Source: CBIHNH01 sp966211425
GTDB lineage: Bacteria; Patescibacteriota; Saccharimonadia; Saccharimonadales; Saccharimonadaceae
Reading direction: 5' to 3'
Length of the DNA stretch: 7,584 nt
NCBI GenBank assembly: GCA_966211425.1
Contig: CBIHNH010000029.1
Location: forward strand, 1-7,584
Part shown: in pieces, positions 5,883 to 7,584 of the stretch
Position numbering within the stretch: position 1 is the first letter of the stretch
Layout of the letters: the number at the start of each line of letters is the position of its first letter
Translations under genes and position numbers: made by a program
The notes under the pieces: generated by a model
What the model saw: the letters and a program-made list of their open reading frames with translations, nothing else
The model's database searches: none
Told to the model about the DNA's origin: nothing

Positions 5883-6343
5883 CCGATACGGCGGCTAGTT
5901 CGTGGACGGCCCCGACGGGGCTTTTGTGCAATATTTGTGATCAACTGGTGCCGAGCACCATAGCTGATACCCGCGCTTGCATCAAAATGCGATACAACTT
6001 CCCATGTCGCTTCCGCGAGTGCTTGGCTTGTGATGGTATCGGTCGCCGTAGCCTGGATATTTTGCGCGACAGTGTGGGCTAGCCAGTAGGCATCATCCGC
6101 TACGTTGCCGCTTCGGTGTTCCAGTGAACGAACGATACTGAGCATGAGGCGTGGCAGGCTGAAGCTTTCGGTCTCCTCGGGGCCCTTAACACCAAAGCTG
6201 TAGCTGTCATCGGCAACCACCTCGGTAGTGGTAAATACCGTACCACAGGCAGTACACTGACGCCGACGCCATACACTTGGCGTTTTTTTGTGTGGGCGAG
6301 AGTTGGTCACCCGGGTATCTGAGCTACATTTTATACAAATCAT
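5879..6343 (-). CDS. nrdR: NrdR-like repressor of ribonucleotide reductase genes, divergent
   Basis: A 154-residue regulator; family members sense ATP/dATP and repress ribonucleotide reductase genes. The N-terminal zinc ribbon is clear: C3-x-x-C6 and C30-x-x-C33 with WRRRQCTACGTVFTTTE (25-41), very close to the NrdR signature. The following region (about 42-135) matches an ATP-cone in position and helical pattern, but the usual VxKRDG nucleotide-binding start is replaced by ADDSYSFGVKGPEETESF. The tail PRRGRPRTSRR (142-152) resembles an AT-hook, which is unusual for NrdR. Length is typical. The ATG start is fixed by the first cysteine pair only two residues in. No Shine-Dalgarno site is seen; TATGAC (6360-6355) could be a -10 giving a leader of a few bases. 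An NrdR-box-like site overlaps the start, suggesting self-control. Confidence 0.88.
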   Translation of the reverse strand: MICIKCSSDTRVTNSRPHKKTPSVWRRRQCTACGTVFTTTEVVADDSYSFGVKGPEETESFSLPRLMLSIVRSLEHRSGNVADDAYWLAHTVAQNIQATATDTITSQALAEATWEVVSHFDASAGISYGARHQLITNIAQKPRRGRPRTSRRIG

Positions 6344-6358
6344 GACTACATATTGTCA
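6343..6358 (-). promoter_or_regulatory. NrdR-box-like site over the nrdR start
   Basis: Plus-strand TGACTACATATTGTCA matches 11 of the 16 positions of the NrdR box as I recall it (acaCwAtATaTwGtgt), including the core CwA-ATaTwG. NrdR boxes normally come in pairs about three helical turns apart; I see no good partner at that distance. Binding here would block nrdR itself. Confidence 0.4.
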
Positions 6359-6411
6359 TAACGCTGTGTAAAATGCTAGTGGATAACCACCTTTTGACTG
6401 CGGATAACTAC

Positions 6412-6438
6412 AAAAAAGCCTACGCTCTCGCGTAGGCT
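6412..6438 (-). terminator. Rho-independent terminator, minus strand
   Basis: A nine-pair stem (6417-6425 with 6430-6438, loop TCTC) is followed, reading leftwards, by a run of six Ts (the AAAAAA at 6412-6417). It is oriented to end a minus-strand transcript coming from above 6440. The only candidate there is the small gene at 6484-6603. It also insulates nrdR from that transcript. Confidence 0.9.
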
Positions 6439-6483
6439 GGGTAGGGTGTTGGTACAGTCTATAGGGGTAGAGATAGCGGTCAG

Positions 6484-6603
6484 TTATGAACGCTTGCTAC
6501 GGTTTTCTGATTTTTCGAGAGGAACCAGCTCAAAATATAGCTGAAACTTATCGAGTTCTGTGGTTGTTTGGCTCCGGGGAGCTGTGGTGGATTTTTTGTC
6601 CAT
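6484..6603 (-). CDS. Unrecognised 39-aa small protein, probably leaderless
   Basis: ATG at 6603-6601 opens a 39-residue frame ending with TAA at 6486-6484. The peptide is hydrophilic and lysine/arginine-rich: MDKKSTTAPRSQTTT (1-15), then a more hydrophobic, possibly amphipathic core ELDKFQLYFELVPLE (16-30), then a basic tail KSENRSKRS. It has no membrane helix, cysteines or known motif, and I do not recognise a family. The case for a gene rests on its surroundings: a nearly perfect promoter whose start point would fall on the A of the ATG, and a strong same-strand terminator 46 bases past the stop. The transcript would be about 190 bases. It lies upstream of nrdR on the same strand but is insulated from it. 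A small regulatory RNA is the main alternative reading. Confidence 0.65.
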   Translation of the reverse strand: MDKKSTTAPRSQTTTELDKFQLYFELVPLEKSENRSKRS

Positions 6604-6609
6604 GTCTCT

Positions 6610-6638
6610 ATATTAGCATATACACGTTATATTGTCAA
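6610..6638 (-). promoter_or_regulatory. Consensus promoter for the 39-aa gene
   Basis: On the minus strand TTGACA (6638-6633) is a perfect -35 and TAATAT (6615-6610) a good -10 (4/6), with exactly 17 bases between. Six bases (AGAGAC) separate the -10 from the ATG, so the mRNA would be leaderless. It is the best -35/-10 pair in the window. Confidence 0.8.
6622..6637 (-). promoter_or_regulatory. NrdR-box-like site over the -35 of the 39-aa gene
   Basis: Plus-strand ACACGTTATATTGTCA matches about 12 of 16 positions of the recalled NrdR box, though two core positions fail. It shares ATATTGTCA exactly with the site at the nrdR start and overlaps the -35 box, where a repressor could act. Since TTGACA itself contributes to the shared text, chance is a real possibility. 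Confidence 0.25.
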
Positions 6639-6781
6639 TAGTCATGACGCGTGCGCCATATATCACCATGTGCATAAACAACGCACGATACTGCTCATAA
6701 CCCACGTGGAAAACTTTGGTATGACCGGGGATAAAAGGTGTGTTATTTTTCATAGGATTAAGGGCAACCATAAGAGTTATC

Positions 6782-6790
6782 TGCTATAAT
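6782..6790 (+). promoter_or_regulatory. Extended -10 promoter for the surface protein gene
   Basis: TGCTATAAT (6782-6790) is a perfect -10 box with the extended TG element, and no clear -35. Transcription would start near 6797, giving a leader of about 60 bases. That leader holds a short complete reading frame (6825-6866) overlapping the main start. Confidence 0.65.
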
Positions 6791-6856
6791 CAGCTCTGTT
6801 AGAGACACTCACGCTAGAGAGCAGATGAGTGAAAATAAAAACGAGTGGAAACGAAC

Positions 6857-7584
6857 ATGCCATTAGCGGTAGCCAAGAGGAAAGTGATCCGTACGTATCC
6901 GTACCTATTCGGATTAGTTTTTGTGGTTGCAGCTATCTTTGTCGGCGCCTTCGCGTATATGGGGCAGGAGCCATCGAAAGCCTCCGCTCTCACCACCGTC
7001 CCCACCCGCATGAACTTCCAGGGCCGCCTCGCTGACCCTACAGGCAACATCAAGCAGAATGGCACCTACAACATGCGCCTCCGCCTCTACACCGCCGCCA
7101 GCGGCGGCACTGCTGTCTGGACCGAAGACCGTCTGGTCTCAGCCGGGCAGGGTGTTACCCTGACCAACGGTCTCTTTGCCCTCCAGCTCGGTAGTGTCAC
7201 CAGCTTACCAGCCAGTCTCTTTGCCTCCGGTCCGCTCTACCTCGAAGTTGAGCTACCAACCCCAGCCACCGCCACTAGCTCCAGTCCTGCATGGACAGAA
7301 GGTGCCATGACTCCCCGTAACCAGATGGCTACGAGTGCTTATGCGTATAACTCGGAGACGTTGGATGGTCTCGATAGTACGGCGTTTGCTACGGCGTCGT
7401 CACTATCTGGTTACGTCCAGCTCCAAGGCGTCACCCCAGGCACTGCCCAGACAGGGAACATAAACATCACCGGTACGATCATCGCTGGTGGTTTCTCTGG
7501 TTCTGGTTCTGGCCTGACTAACCTCAGTGCCACCAACCTCAGTAGCGGTACAATCGCCTCAGCCCGGATCACCGGTTCCTACAC
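6857..7584 (+). CDS. Large exported fibre-like surface protein, N-terminal 242 residues (3' end outside window)
   Basis: The frame is open to the right edge. A basic N-region (MPLAVAKRKV) and hydrophobic core (about 17-35) form a Sec signal, with a plausible signal-peptidase site after ASA (42-44). Next comes a beta-rich domain: TRMNFQGRLADPTG (50-63), YNMRLRLYTAASGGTAVW (71-88), GLFALQLGS (105-113), PLYLEVELPTP (126-136) and MTPRNQMATSAYAYNSETLDGL (151-172; the last part being ATSAYAYNSETLDGL). This set is familiar from very large Patescibacteria surface proteins. From about 212 on, GFSGSGSGLTNLSATNL and SSGTIASARITGSY resemble phage tail-fibre repeats. The likely role is an adhesin or fibre on the cell surface. 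ATG 6857 is preferred because the signal peptide begins there; GTG 6845 is the only other in-frame start after the stop at 6836. Codons ending in C dominate residues 40-150, unlike the other genes. Confidence 0.85.
   Translation, partial: MPLAVAKRKVIRTYPYLFGLVFVVAAIFVGAFAYMGQEPSKASALTTVPTRMNFQGRLADPTGNIKQNGTYNMRLRLYTAASGGTAVWTEDRLVSAGQGVTLTNGLFALQLGSVTSLPASLFASGPLYLEVELPTPATATSSSPAWTEGAMTPRNQMATSAYAYNSETLDGLDSTAFATASSLSGYVQLQGVTPGTAQTGNINITGTIIAGGFSGSGSGLTNLSATNLSSGTIASARITGSY

Larger units (their letters stand above)
6378..6713 (-). other. Intergenic stretch with four DnaA-box-like 9-mers
   Basis: Within the 513-base gap between nrdR and the surface protein gene, four 9-mers on the minus strand fit the DnaA box TTWTNCACA. 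TTATGCACA (6677-6669) is exact; TTATCCACT (6386-6378), TTATCCGCA (6407-6399) and TTTTCCACG (6713-6705) each miss one position. All four point the same way. No dnaA, dnaN or rpmH gene is visible and no strongly AT-rich unwinding element stands out, so an origin is only a possibility. The 39-aa gene with its promoter and terminator occupies the middle of this stretch. From 6639 to 6781 I see nothing else. Confidence 0.25.

Noticed and set aside
6568..6789. 73-aa plus-strand frame in the nrdR-surface protein gap
   Set aside because: It is antisense to the better supported 39-aa gene and its promoter, and has no initiation signal.
6829..7035. 68-aa frame from GTG 6829
   Set aside because: It is out of frame with the surface protein, whose signal peptide and conserved domain fix the correct frame.
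1..7584. TGA recoding to glycine as in Gracilibacteria and Absconditabacteria
   Set aside because: All genes read through with the standard code at full family length and no in-frame TGA is needed or present.
1..7584. CRISPR array, insertion sequence or prophage
   Set aside because: No regularly spaced direct repeats, transposase motifs or terminal inverted repeats were seen; the tail-fibre-like text belongs to a cellular surface protein with a Sec signal.

Overview
The window looks like chromosomal DNA of a Patescibacteria/CPR bacterium, most likely Candidatus Saccharibacteria-like. This is inferred from the style of the genes, not from a marker gene. The pointers are a small, compact gene set; start codons that mostly lack a Shine-Dalgarno site and sit within a few bases of a -10 box; a membrane-anchored SurA/PrsA-like protein with a degenerate parvulin domain; a divergent NrdR; and the start of a large surface protein of the phage-tail-fibre type common in these bacteria. 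All nine visible stop codons are TAA or TAG, and no TGA interrupts a gene, so nothing suggests a TGA-recoded code.

Region by region: 1-510 holds the C-terminal part of nucleoside diphosphate kinase, then tRNA-Arg(CCT) and a strong rho-independent terminator. 511-1908 holds an AT-rich, inverted-repeat-rich promoter, a membrane-anchored helical-repeat protein (the only gene with a perfect Shine-Dalgarno site), a MarR-family regulator and a terminator. 1911-3456 holds a two-gene unit: a membrane PH-domain (YdbS/DUF304-like) protein overlapping by 20 bases a SurA/PrsA-like foldase. 3457-3881 holds divergent tRNA-Asp(GTC) on the minus strand and tRNA-Thr(CGT) on the plus strand. 3882-5882 holds a three-helix small membrane protein and, 3 bases later, a processive family-2 glycosyltransferase resembling cellulose synthase. 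5879-6343 (minus) is nrdR, whose stop overlaps the glycosyltransferase stop in the palindrome CTAG. 6344-6856 has no long gene, but on the minus strand it holds a 39-codon gene with an almost ideal promoter (TTGACA, 17 bases, TAATAT) placed so that transcription would start on its ATG, and a strong terminator. The last 728 bases begin a large exported fibre-like surface protein cut by the window end.

The genes form several short transcription units. Much of the content concerns the cell envelope: a membrane-anchored repeat protein, a PH-domain membrane protein, an extracytoplasmic foldase, a polysaccharide synthase with a small partner, and a fibre-like surface protein. The rest is nucleotide metabolism (ndk, nrdR) and translation (three tRNAs). 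The most novel items are the leaderless 39-aa gene, the NrdR with an AT-hook-like tail and a possible self-binding box, and the foldase lacking the usual parvulin histidines.
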